From: UBA11386 sp035286785
Lineage (GTDB): Bacteria; Planctomycetota; Planctomycetia; Pirellulales; Thermoguttaceae
Assembly (NCBI GenBank): GCA_035286785.1
Contig: DATECS010000446.1
Span: forward strand, 1 to 9,088
Reading direction: 5' to 3'
Length of the DNA: 9,088 nucleotides
Position numbers and translations under genes: made by a program
The notes under the pieces: model-generated
The model's database searches: none
Seen by the model: the letters and a program-made list of their open reading frames with translations, nothing else
What the model was told of the DNA's origin: nothing
In this document: in pieces, positions 1 to 5,818 of the stretch
Layout: every line of letters begins with the position of its first letter
Position numbering within the stretch: the stretch's first letter is position 1

Positions 1-160
1 GACCCGCAGTGGGTCGCCGAACCGTCTGGGGGGGTGAGTGCTGTGCCATCGGCACGCATCCACCTAGAAGAGCAAACGGTGTGCCAATCCCAATCGGAGC
101 GCCAACATTCCGGTCCGTCATGTTCCGAGAGGCTATCCGAAAACGGAAAAGGCCCGTCAT
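1..160. other. Left-edge stretch without a supported gene
   Basis: No convincing coding region is seen. Two forward frames stay open from the left edge and overlap the 3' end of the amidotransferase gene on the other strand, but their translations show no family motif or export signal. One frame stops at 34-36 and could be the last codons of a gene lying to the left; this cannot be judged from twelve codons. The first 15 bases form a small perfect hairpin (GACCC, five-base loop, GGGTC). No clear terminator for the leftward gene ending at 161 was found. Confidence 0.4.
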
Positions 161-1066
161 CTAGTGGTTGCGGATCGCCCCCTCCGCGATATCCGGGAGC
201 CCGTCCCTGTTTTCGGATCCCTGACGATGTCTTTCTGCCTCGTGACAGGCTCGAAACAGCGCAACGAACAGCACTTGGCGGTGAGCGCGGTCCATGCGTT
301 CGGGGTGCCACTGGACGAAAACGGCCCAGGGATGCTCGGACAGTTCCAGGGCTTCGATCACCTCGTCGTCGCTCCGCGCGGCGACGCGCAGCCCCCGACC
401 CACTCGTTTGGCCGCCTGGTGGTGAGAGGAGACGACCGTGATGGTTTCCTCGCCGAAAATTTCGCGCAATCGGCTGTCGGGGGCGAGCGTGACGCGGTGG
501 GTGATTGGGTTGTCGTTGTCCTTCTTGGGCGACGGGTTTCCGTGGACCACCTTGCCGCCGACCTCGCTGGGGAGGTCTTGGACGAGCGACCCGCCGCGCA
601 CGACGTTCGTCATTTGCAACCCCAGGCAAATCCCCAGCACGGGCTTGCCCGTCTTGAGCCATGCGTCGATCAATTTCGATTCGCAGCGCCATCGAGCTTC
701 GGGCATGACCCTGGTCGCGGGATGCGGTTTCTCGCCGTAGGCCGACGGCGGAACGTCGGCGCCGCCGGTCAACACCAGACCGTCGAGCTTCTGGACGTAC
801 TCCGCGCGGAGCGCGTCGTCGTCGATCGGCGGGAGAATCACCGGCAGCCCGCCGGCGTCGCGAACCGCCTGGGCATAGGCCAACGGCGCGGCCGCCGATT
901 GGTCGTTGATCGTCGCGGTGATTCCGATCCAAGTCGCGGCGGCGGAGTCCACCTCGTCGGGCCGGTCGCGCGAAGGAGACGTGCAAGAGGCCCCCACGAC
1001 CGCCGTCAACAGCACGGCGAGGCCGGTTCGGGCAACATTTTCCGATTGCATCGAGTGTCTTTTCAC
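161..1066 (-). CDS. PuuD-like class I glutamine amidotransferase (peptidase C26 family) with N-terminal export signal
   Basis: This is a glutamine amidotransferase-fold hydrolase resembling gamma-glutamyl-GABA hydrolase PuuD, a family that cleaves gamma-glutamyl amides. The visible motifs are GLVLTGGADVPP (about residues 96-107), the nucleophile elbow GICLGLQ with Cys147, and FVQWHPE with His254 and Glu256, completing a Cys-His-Glu triad. Length is about 301 residues. The start is taken as GTG at 1066 because GAGAGGTGA (1071-1079) sits at good Shine-Dalgarno distance; upstream ATGs at 1090 and 1081 lack this, and an internal ATG lies at 1051. The N-terminus has basic residues, a hydrophobic stretch (GLAVLLTAVVGAS) and then Cys28, so it looks exported and possibly a lipoprotein, although Gly at -3 makes the lipobox poor. 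Most relatives are cytoplasmic. The true substrate is unknown. It lies alone 360 bp downstream of prmC, so it probably has its own promoter. Confidence 0.88.
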   Translation of the reverse strand: MKRHSMQSENVARTGLAVLLTAVVGASCTSPSRDRPDEVDSAAATWIGITATINDQSAAAPLAYAQAVRDAGGLPVILPPIDDDALRAEYVQKLDGLVLTGGADVPPSAYGEKPHPATRVMPEARWRCESKLIDAWLKTGKPVLGICLGLQMTNVVRGGSLVQDLPSEVGGKVVHGNPSPKKDNDNPITHRVTLAPDSRLREIFGEETITVVSSHHQAAKRVGRGLRVAARSDDEVIEALELSEHPWAVFVQWHPERMDRAHRQVLFVALFRACHEAERHRQGSENRDGLPDIAEGAIRNH

Positions 1067-1070
1067 GGGA

Positions 1071-1079
1071 TCACCTCTC
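1071..1079 (-). promoter_or_regulatory. Shine-Dalgarno that fixes the amidotransferase GTG start
   Basis: GAGAGGTGA on the minus strand closely matches the anti-Shine-Dalgarno complement. Its GAGG core is seven bases before the GTG at 1066, which favours that codon over the ATGs at 1090, 1081 and 1051. Confidence 0.6.
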
Positions 1080-1134
1080 ATCCGCACCACGGAAAAAGAA
1101 GCATGTCCAGTAGTTCCAAATTCGCCGAATTACC

Positions 1135-1204
1135 GTAGGCCGGGTCGTGACCCGGCGACAGATAGTCCCGAGCAAAAACCTTGCCGGGTCGCGACCCGGC
1201 CTAC
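1135..1204. repeat. REP-like inverted pair (BIME), family A, copy 1
   Basis: The left unit at 1135-1156 is GTAG followed by GCCGGGTCG/TGACCCGGC. The right unit at 1183-1204 is the same element inverted, ending in CTAC, with a perfect 18-base palindrome (GCCGGGTCGCGACCCGGC). The linker is 26 nt. GTAG followed directly by a hairpin, in head-opposed pairs, is the hallmark of repetitive extragenic palindromes moved by RAYT (Y1) transposases. It lies between prmC and the amidotransferase gene; the same family recurs at 2333-2405. Confidence 0.8.
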
Positions 1205-1256
1205 GGATTGTCCCAAACTTGTCACTACTGATGTCGGGAATCGCCGCGGACCTAAA

Positions 1257-1404
1257 GGTGCGTGCCACTGCTTGCCGCACAAGACGTTGCATGCGATCGG
1301 ACACGGCACTGCTTGCGGCTTTTCGGCGCGTCAAGGGTCTCCGGCAAGCAGTGTTGTTATGCAAGTCCAAACAGGCTTGAGATTTCCGCAAGCAGTGGCA
1401 CGCA
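1257..1404. repeat. Nested inverted-repeat element with four copies of a 10-mer
   Basis: The outer arms TGCGTGCCACTGCTTGC (1259-1275) and its exact complement (1388-1404) form a perfect 17-bp inverted repeat. Inside are two more copies of CACTGCTTGC, at 1307-1316 (forward) and 1344-1353 (inverted). The order is therefore forward, forward, inverted, inverted. No ORF inside looks like a gene. The element fills most of the 360-bp gap between prmC and the amidotransferase gene together with the REP pair at 1135-1204. It may be a compound palindromic element or a small non-autonomous mobile element. Confidence 0.65.
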
Positions 1405-1426
1405 TCCAATTCCCCGGACTCGGCTT

Positions 1427-2314
1427 CTATTTCGCCTGCTTTCTAGCACATCGCACGACCCGGGGAAGTCTCGCCAAGTCCTTGACCGTCTCCACCGGGC
1501 CGAACGCGCCGACGGCTTCGATCAGCCGGCAGACCGCCTCGTGGATCATCGGGCTGATTTCCATGACGAGATGCCCGCCGGACCGCAGCCGCGCGGCGGC
1601 CTGGGGCAAAAGACGCTCGATCACCTCGGTCCCTCGCGATCCGGCGATCAGGGCGGTCCGCGGCTCGTGGTCGCGGACCTCGGGCATCAGGGCGGACCAT
1701 TCCGACTCGCCCACGTAGGGCGGATTGCTCAGCACCAGGTCGAACGAGGCGTCGGCCGGGAGTCCGTCGAGCAGGTCGCTTTCCACGAACTCGATCCTTC
1801 CGGCGACCCCGTGCCGCTCGGCGTTTTCCCGGGCGACGGCCAGCGCGGCCCGCGAACAATCGACGGCCGTTACGCGCGCCGCCGGCAGGTGTTTGGCCAC
1901 GGCCACGGCGATCGCCCCGCTGCCCGTGCCCACGTCGCAGATCGCCGCCGCCCGGCCGTTGCCGCACTGCCGTGCCAGATCGAGCGCGGCCACCACCAGC
2001 AACTCGGTCTCCGGCCGCGGAATGAGCACGTCGGGCGTGACGCGAAACGCCAGCGAGTAAAACTCGCGCCGTCCGACCAGATAGGCCACCGGCACGTGCT
2101 CCGCGCGGCGGCGGACCAATTCGCGAAAGCGGCCCCTCGGCCCCTCGTCGGGCACGTCGTCAAATCGCGTGTAAAGATCAATCCGCTGGCAACCGAGCGC
2201 CTCGGCCAAAAGCACCTCCGCGTCCAGCCGCGGACTTTCCGCCCCGTGCGACGCAAGATATTCCTGCGTCCACGTCAACAGCCGGCCGATGGTCCAGGGT
2301 TCGGAAGAAGACAA
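1427..2314 (-). CDS. prmC: Release factor N5-glutamine methyltransferase
   Basis: PrmC (HemK) methylates the GGQ glutamine of peptide-chain release factors in the cytoplasm using S-adenosylmethionine. The 295-residue product has the expected helical N-terminal domain (about 1-85, including SPRLDAEVLLAEALG), the linker motif LIPRPETE (98-105), the SAM-binding loop DVGTGSGAIA (127-136) and the catalytic NPPY motif (197-200) that binds the glutamine side chain. Length is typical of the family (about 280-300). The start is a TTG at 2314; no ATG or good Shine-Dalgarno lies nearby and the N-terminus aligns with the family from here, so the start is likely but not certain. It follows prfA, its substrate gene, 93 bp downstream, with a REP pair in the gap; a shared transcript is probable. 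Confidence 0.95.
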   Translation of the reverse strand: MSSSEPWTIGRLLTWTQEYLASHGAESPRLDAEVLLAEALGCQRIDLYTRFDDVPDEGPRGRFRELVRRRAEHVPVAYLVGRREFYSLAFRVTPDVLIPRPETELLVVAALDLARQCGNGRAAAICDVGTGSGAIAVAVAKHLPAARVTAVDCSRAALAVARENAERHGVAGRIEFVESDLLDGLPADASFDLVLSNPPYVGESEWSALMPEVRDHEPRTALIAGSRGTEVIERLLPQAAARLRSGGHLVMEISPMIHEAVCRLIEAVGAFGPVETVKDLARLPRVVRCARKQAK

Positions 2315-2332
2315 GGCGAGGATTGGAGATTT

Positions 2333-2405
2333 GTAGGCCGGGTTGCGACCCGGCGCGTGGGCACGTGTTGTGACACAGGTATTGCCGGGTCGCGACCCGG
2401 CCTAC
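2333..2405. repeat. REP-like inverted pair (BIME), family A, copy 2
   Basis: The left unit at 2333-2354 is GTAG followed by GCCGGGTTGCGACCCGGC. The right unit at 2384-2405 is the inverted copy, containing a perfect 18-base palindrome and ending in CTAC. The linker is 29 nt and differs from that of copy 1, so only the REP units are conserved. The right unit ends two bases from the prfA stop codon and the left unit lies 19 bases upstream of the prmC start, so the pair fills the prfA-prmC junction and would fold in the operon mRNA. Confidence 0.8.
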
Positions 2406-2407
2406 GC

Positions 2408-3481
2408 TCATTCCACCGCGCCAAACGTGTTGCGCAGCTCCTGCCGTTCGTATTCGAGGAGGCCTTCAATCACCGGTTCCAGATTGCCGGCCAGGATGCT
2501 ATCGAGCTTGTAGAGCGTCAGGCCGATGCGGTGGTCGGTCAGGCGGTTCTCGGAAAAATTGTAGGTGCGGATCCGCTGGCTGCGGTCGCCCGAGCCGATT
2601 TTGGTCTTCCGTTCCTGCGATCGCTTGGCGTGCTCTTCTTCCTGCTTGCGTTCGTAGAGCCGGCTTTTCAACACGCGCAGGGCCTTGGCCAAATTTTTGT
2701 GCTGGCTCTTTTCGTCCTGGCACGAGACGACGATGCCCGTCTCGAAATGGGTCAGCCGAATGGCCGAGGCCGTCTTGTTGACGTGCTGGCCGCCGGGGCC
2801 GCTGGCGTGAAAAATGTCCTTGCGGTAGTCGTCCGACTTCAGGCTGATTTCGACGTCCTCGGGCTCGGCCATCACGGCCACGGTGGCCGCGCTGGTGTGG
2901 ATGCGGCCCTTGGCTTCGGTCTCGGGCACGCGCTGCACTCGGTGGCCGCCGCTTTCGAACTGCAACTGGCGAAAAACGCCCTCGCCTTCGAGCCCCAGCG
3001 TGATTTCCTTGAACCCGCCGAGTTCGGTCGGACTGAGACCCAGCACCTCGACTTTCCAGCCTTGTCCTTCGGCGTAGTGTTTGTACATTTCATACAAATC
3101 GCGGGCGAACAGGGCCGCCTCCTCGCCGCCGGTGCCCGCGCGGATCTCCATGACGCACGACGCCCGATTGGCGTCCTCGCCGCCGATGGTCATGTCGAGC
3201 AATTCGTTCCAGAGTTCCTCGCGGCGTTCTTTCAACACGGGCAATTCGGCCGTGGCCAGCTCCTGCATCTCGGCGTCGTGGCCATCGATCCACTCGTGCG
3301 CCTCGGTGATCTGGGCGTTGAGCTGCTTGAAGCGGCGATACTTCGTGGCCAGCTTGGCCAACGACCCGTGCTCGCGCGCCACGGCCGACAGCCGGGCCGA
3401 ATGGGCCAGCACGTCCGGATCGACCAGCAGCTTCTCGAGCTCCTCGAATCGGCGGAGTTTTTGTTCAAGAAGATCGCGCAT
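2408..3481 (-). CDS. prfA: Peptide chain release factor 1
   Basis: RF1 recognises UAA and UAG stop codons and triggers peptidyl-tRNA hydrolysis on the ribosome. The 357-residue length is normal for RF1. The N-terminal helical domain covers about 1-100. The RAGTGGEEAALFARDLYEMY block spans 114-133. The codon-recognition PxT motif is PET at 186-188 in HRVQRVPETEAKGRIHTS, which separates it from RF2 (SPF). The catalytic loop GPGGQHVNKTASAIR has GGQ at 230-232; Gln232 is the PrmC substrate. The ATG at 3481 (MRDLLEQKL) is preferred over an upstream in-frame ATG at 3559, which would add 26 unrelated residues encoded by repeat DNA. There is no strong Shine-Dalgarno. It lies between rpmE and prmC. 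Confidence 0.97.
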   Translation of the reverse strand: MRDLLEQKLRRFEELEKLLVDPDVLAHSARLSAVAREHGSLAKLATKYRRFKQLNAQITEAHEWIDGHDAEMQELATAELPVLKERREELWNELLDMTIGGEDANRASCVMEIRAGTGGEEAALFARDLYEMYKHYAEGQGWKVEVLGLSPTELGGFKEITLGLEGEGVFRQLQFESGGHRVQRVPETEAKGRIHTSAATVAVMAEPEDVEISLKSDDYRKDIFHASGPGGQHVNKTASAIRLTHFETGIVVSCQDEKSQHKNLAKALRVLKSRLYERKQEEEHAKRSQERKTKIGSGDRSQRIRTYNFSENRLTDHRIGLTLYKLDSILAGNLEPVIEGLLEYERQELRNTFGAVE

Positions 3482-3510
3482 GGGATAACGCCCGCGGTGA
3501 GAACGGCCAA

Positions 3511-3617
3511 ATACTAACCCGAAGCGCAAGCGAGGACAAGTGGACGCGGAGGGACGCACGCGAAGTTACGCAAGGGTGATTTTGACGATCGCCCTCGCTG
3601 GCGCTTCGGGTTGGTAT
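3511..3617. repeat. Inverted pair of a dispersed repeat (copies 1 and 2)
   Basis: The arm at 3511-3536 begins ATACTAACCCGAAGCGC. The arm at 3591-3617 is its inverted relative and reads ATACCAACCCGAAGCGCC on the minus strand. The pair encloses 54 bases in the rpmE-prfA gap. A third copy at 8811-8837 matches the second at 26 of 27 positions. The arms do not carry the GTAG-hairpin design of the REP-like units, so this is a different repeat class. It would form a large imperfect hairpin in the rpmE-prfA transcript. Confidence 0.7.
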
Positions 3618-3637
3618 GCGCTAGCGAACAGCGCCGA

Positions 3638-3898
3638 CTACTCCTCGTCGGTTGTCGTCCGAACCGGCTTCTTCTTTTTGGGCTGCAAGCTGGCGTAGTT
3701 GCCGCCGCCGAACTTCTTGTTGAACTTCTCAATCCGGCCGGCCGTGTCGACGTACTTCAGCTTGCCCGTGTAGAAGGGATGGCAGACGTTGCAGATATCG
3801 ACCTTGAGTTCGGCCTGGGTGCTGCGGGTCGTGAAGGCGTTGCCGCAACCGCAGGTGACCTTCGTTTCGACGTACTTGGGATGGATGTTGTCTTTCAT
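3638..3898 (-). CDS. rpmE: 50S ribosomal protein L31, zinc-binding type
   Basis: L31 is a small protein of the large ribosomal subunit that contributes to an intersubunit bridge. The 86-residue product starts MKDNIHPKY and carries the zinc ligands of the C+ form: Cys16 and Cys18 in VTCGCGNAF, and Cys36 and Cys39 in DICNVCHPFYTG. The typical core ending (KYVDTAGRIEKFNKKF) is followed by a lysine-rich and acidic tail (KKKKP...TTTDEE) that is longer than in E. coli. A Shine-Dalgarno GAAGGA precedes the ATG by nine bases. It is the first gene of the rpmE-prfA-prmC run, an order common in bacteria; the gap to prfA is 156 bp and contains an inverted repeat. Confidence 0.97.
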   Translation of the reverse strand: MKDNIHPKYVETKVTCGCGNAFTTRSTQAELKVDICNVCHPFYTGKLKYVDTAGRIEKFNKKFGGGNYASLQPKKKKPVRTTTDEE

Positions 3899-3979
3899 AT
3901 TCTATGGTCCTTCGTCAGCCGCAGAGAGGCGTCTTGATGACATCATGGGGCCAGCTATACTGGATCGTGAGAATCCCTT

Positions 3980-4008
3980 AGTGTATCGTCAGCGATTGCG
4001 AGAAACAA
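3980..4008 (-). promoter_or_regulatory. Candidate sigma-70-type promoter for rpmE-prfA-prmC
   Basis: On the minus strand, TTGTTT (4003-4008) and TACACT (3980-3985) are separated by 17 bases, about 80 bases upstream of the rpmE start. Only three and four of the six consensus bases match, so this is a weak call supported mainly by spacing and place. Confidence 0.3.
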
Positions 4009-4059
4009 GAGGCGTTCCGCCACGCCCCCCTTTTGGTGAATCTCGCGTCACGCGCAATA

Positions 4060-4137
4060 AAAAATCCGAGCCGCGACCGTCAGGGAGCGGTGGCGCGAGT
4101 CATAAGATACCACCGCTTCCTGACGGTCGCGGCTCGG
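4060..4137 (-). terminator. Long inverted repeat with T-tract: probable terminator of the hsp20 cluster
   Basis: The arms at 4066-4093 and 4110-4137 pair at 27 of 28 positions with a 16-nt loop. Read leftward, the stem ends CGGCTCGG and is followed at once by ATTTTTTATTG (4055-4065). This is the shape of an intrinsic terminator, 35 bases after the last hsp20 stop codon. The stem is much longer than an ordinary terminator, so it is probably an inverted pair of a dispersed repeat that now serves as one. Confidence 0.6.
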
Positions 4138-4171
4138 GAATGGGCGGATCCTCCGTGGTGAAAGATGCGTC

Positions 4172-4660
4172 TTATCCTTCCTTCACCTTCACCTCGATCC
4201 GTTTTGGGGCGTTCTCGGGCGACTTGGCCAGGTGGATCGTCAGCACGCCATTGGCGTATTCGGCGTTGACCTTCGTCGAGTCGATGCCGGCGGGCAGCGC
4301 CACCGTCCGGCGGAATGATCCAAAACGGCTCTCCACGTGGTAGTAGCCCTTCTCGCGCCGCTCGACCGTCTCCTTCTTCTCGCCCGAGAGCACCAGTTGG
4401 TTCTCGGTCACGGAGATGTCGAGGTCTTTTGGATCGAGTCCCGGCAACTCGGCCCGGACGGTGTACTCGGTGTCGGTTTCGGCCAGATCGACCGAGGGCG
4501 ACCACGCGCCCGACTCGCGCGGCGGCCAGTCCAGCGCCGCGAACGGCTCGCGAACAAACGCATCGAACAACCGATCGATGTCCGATCGGAGCGAAGCCAA
4601 CGTTGTGGGCACGCGCGACGATTCGTCCGCCGACTTGTTTCTCCAAGGAATCAAACTCAT
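4172..4660 (-). CDS. hsp20: Hsp20 / alpha-crystallin small heat-shock protein, paralogue 1
   Basis: Small heat-shock proteins are ATP-independent holdases that bind unfolding proteins in the cytoplasm. The 162-residue product has an N-terminal arm with the DRLFDAFVREPF amphipathic segment (about 29-40), an alpha-crystallin domain from about 55 to 146 (SPSVDLAETDTEYTVRAELPGL at its start, NGVLTIHLAK at its end) and the C-terminal I-x-V anchor (Ile155-Val157) used in oligomer assembly. The ATG at 4660 is chosen over the ATG at 4666: AAGGAGG (4668-4674) is seven bases from the former and one from the latter. It is the last of three hsp20 genes read leftward and is followed by a probable terminator at 4060-4137. 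Confidence 0.95.
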   Translation of the reverse strand: MSLIPWRNKSADESSRVPTTLASLRSDIDRLFDAFVREPFAALDWPPRESGAWSPSVDLAETDTEYTVRAELPGLDPKDLDISVTENQLVLSGEKKETVERREKGYYHVESRFGSFRRTVALPAGIDSTKVNAEYANGVLTIHLAKSPENAPKRIEVKVKEG

Positions 4661-4667
4661 TTTCATG

Positions 4668-4674
4668 CCTCCTT
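4668..4674 (-). promoter_or_regulatory. Shine-Dalgarno that fixes the start of hsp20 paralogue 1
   Basis: AAGGAGG is a full consensus ribosome binding site. It is too close to the ATG at 4666 (one base) and ideal for the ATG at 4660 (seven bases). Confidence 0.65.
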
Positions 4675-4701
4675 ATTCTTTCGACCACTCGGCCGCCATT
4701 C

Positions 4702-4769
4702 GTAGGTCAGGCTGTGCCTGACAATCGGTCGGCCGACATTCAAAAAATGTCAGGCACAGCCTGACCTAC
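4702..4769. repeat. REP-like inverted pair (BIME), family B
   Basis: The left unit at 4702-4722 is GTAG followed by GTCAGGC-TGT-GCCTGAC. The right unit at 4749-4769 is the exact inverse complement. The linker is 26 nt. Each unit forms its own perfect 7-bp hairpin and the two units can also pair with each other over 21 bp. The right end runs into a short CTA tandem tract (4766-4780). The pair sits between hsp20 paralogues 2 and 1. Confidence 0.8.
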
Positions 4770-4792
4770 TACTACTACTCATCCTCTTTCTC

Positions 4793-5185
4793 CTACCGAG
4801 CCTGAACCGCGATTTTGCGCGGCTTGACCGTTTCGGCCTTGGGCAGGTGGAGCGTGAGCACGCCGTCGGCGCACTCGGCGGCGATACGGCTCGGATCAAT
4901 CTCCTGGCTCACGCGAAAACTGCGATAATAGTCGCCCACGCCGAACTCCTGGGCGAGGTACGTCCGGCCGTCGGCCCGCGAGGCGTCGACCGGGGCATGG
5001 ACCGAGAGGATCCCGTCGGCGAAATCCACGCTGATTTTCTCGGTCACCGCGCCCGGCACGTCGGCCACGACGACCAACTCGTCGGGCTTCTCCAGGATAT
5101 CGACGTTCGGCCGGTAGCATTGCCCGCACCGGGTCTCTTCGCACCCGCGAGCGTTTTCCACAACCACGTTTTCTTGATCTGCCAT
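4793..5185 (-). CDS. hsp20: Hsp20 / alpha-crystallin small heat-shock protein, paralogue 2, with cysteine-rich N-terminus
   Basis: This is a holdase chaperone of the Hsp20 family, 130 residues and therefore short. The alpha-crystallin domain runs from about 25 (YRPNVDILEKPDELVVVADVPG) to 116 (DGVLTLHLPK), followed by the C-terminal anchor I-A-V (125-127). The N-terminal arm is only about 24 residues, lacks the amphipathic DRLF-type segment of its neighbours, and contains Cys15, Cys20 and Cys23 (C-x4-C-x2-C); a fourth cysteine is Cys105. Cysteines are rare in bacterial Hsp20 arms, so redox sensing, disulphide crosslinking or metal binding is possible but unproven. AAAGGAG (5194-5200) lies eight bases from the ATG. 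It is the middle gene of the cluster. Confidence 0.95.
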   Translation of the reverse strand: MADQENVVVENARGCEETRCGQCYRPNVDILEKPDELVVVADVPGAVTEKISVDFADGILSVHAPVDASRADGRTYLAQEFGVGDYYRSFRVSQEIDPSRIAAECADGVLTLHLPKAETVKPRKIAVQAR

Positions 5186-5211
5186 TGTGTCGTCTCCTTT
5201 TATTTCGTGTT

Positions 5212-5233
5212 GGTGCGTCCAGACGCACCCTAC
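5212..5233 (-). repeat. Single REP-like unit, family C
   Basis: On the minus strand this reads GTAG followed by GGTGCGTC-TG-GACGCACC, a perfect 8-bp stem with a two-base loop. No partner unit is seen nearby, so it is a singleton rather than a pair. It lies in the 75-bp gap between hsp20 paralogues 3 and 2, about 12 bases before the ribosome binding site of paralogue 2, and would fold in the mRNA there. Confidence 0.7.
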
Positions 5234-5260
5234 GACTATTTGCGTCCCTCCGCAATTTCT

Positions 5261-5710
5261 TTATCCTTCTTGTCCGCCGACTTTGACCTCGATCTTGCGG
5301 GGTTTCGCGCTGGGCACCTTGGGCAGCGTCACGCGAAGCACGCCGCGCGACAGCTCGGCCGAAACGTGTTCGGCGTCCACTTCGAACGGAAGCGGAACGT
5401 GCCGGTCAAACGATCCGACGGGCCGTTCGCGCCGGTGATAGGTCACGCCCTGCTGTTCGGTCTCGGGCAATTCGACGCGAATCACCAGTTCGTTCTCGAC
5501 CACCGAAATGTCGAGGTTCTCGTTCTTCACGCCAGGCACTTCCATTTCGACCATCAGAGCGTCGTCCGCTTCCCAGACGTTCACAGCCGGTCCCTCGCGC
5601 CGCGCCCAGGCCGCCAGCGGCCCTCCCGGCCACGCGCCCGAGAGCAACCGATCCATCTCGTCGCGTAGTTGATGGATGGGATGTCGTGGAATGGTGTATC
5701 GAAAGACCAT
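5261..5710 (-). CDS. hsp20: Hsp20 / alpha-crystallin small heat-shock protein, paralogue 3 (first gene of cluster)
   Basis: This is a small heat-shock holdase of 149 residues. The N-terminal arm has HPIHQLRDEMDRLLSG (10-25), the amphipathic segment typical of the family. The alpha-crystallin domain spans about 41-131 (PAVNVWEADDALMVEMEVPG at the start, RGVLRVTLPK at the end), and the I-E-V anchor is at 140-142. The start is the ATG at 5710, preceded by AAAGGAGG (5719-5726) with eight bases of spacing; an upstream in-frame ATG at 5797 would add 29 unrelated residues. It is the promoter-proximal gene and lies about 110 bp downstream of a sigma-54 element. The three paralogues are clearly divergent, so the duplication is not recent. 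Confidence 0.95.
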   Translation of the reverse strand: MVFRYTIPRHPIHQLRDEMDRLLSGAWPGGPLAAWARREGPAVNVWEADDALMVEMEVPGVKNENLDISVVENELVIRVELPETEQQGVTYHRRERPVGSFDRHVPLPFEVDAEHVSAELSRGVLRVTLPKVPSAKPRKIEVKVGGQEG

Positions 5711-5818
5711 GGTAAAACCCTCCTTTTTGAATAGCGGAGCTAATGTAATATGGCGTGCGTCGAGCGGACTTGTCGCTCGTTTCCTTTGTTGAACCATCGT
5801 CCCTAGACCACACCTTTG

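Noticed and set aside
34..441. A 135-codon plus-strand open frame at the left edge
   Set aside because: Most of it overlaps the amidotransferase gene in antisense and it has low-complexity R/P/S composition.
1262..3517. A 751-codon open frame on the plus strand
   Set aside because: It is antisense to prmC and prfA, has biased composition (H, R, G, A, V) and no family motifs; the minus-strand genes have clear catalytic motifs.
3938..3961. Possible plus-strand promoter (TTGATG, 16 bases, TATACT)
   Set aside because: No plus-strand gene follows for more than 2 kb; the match is probably chance.
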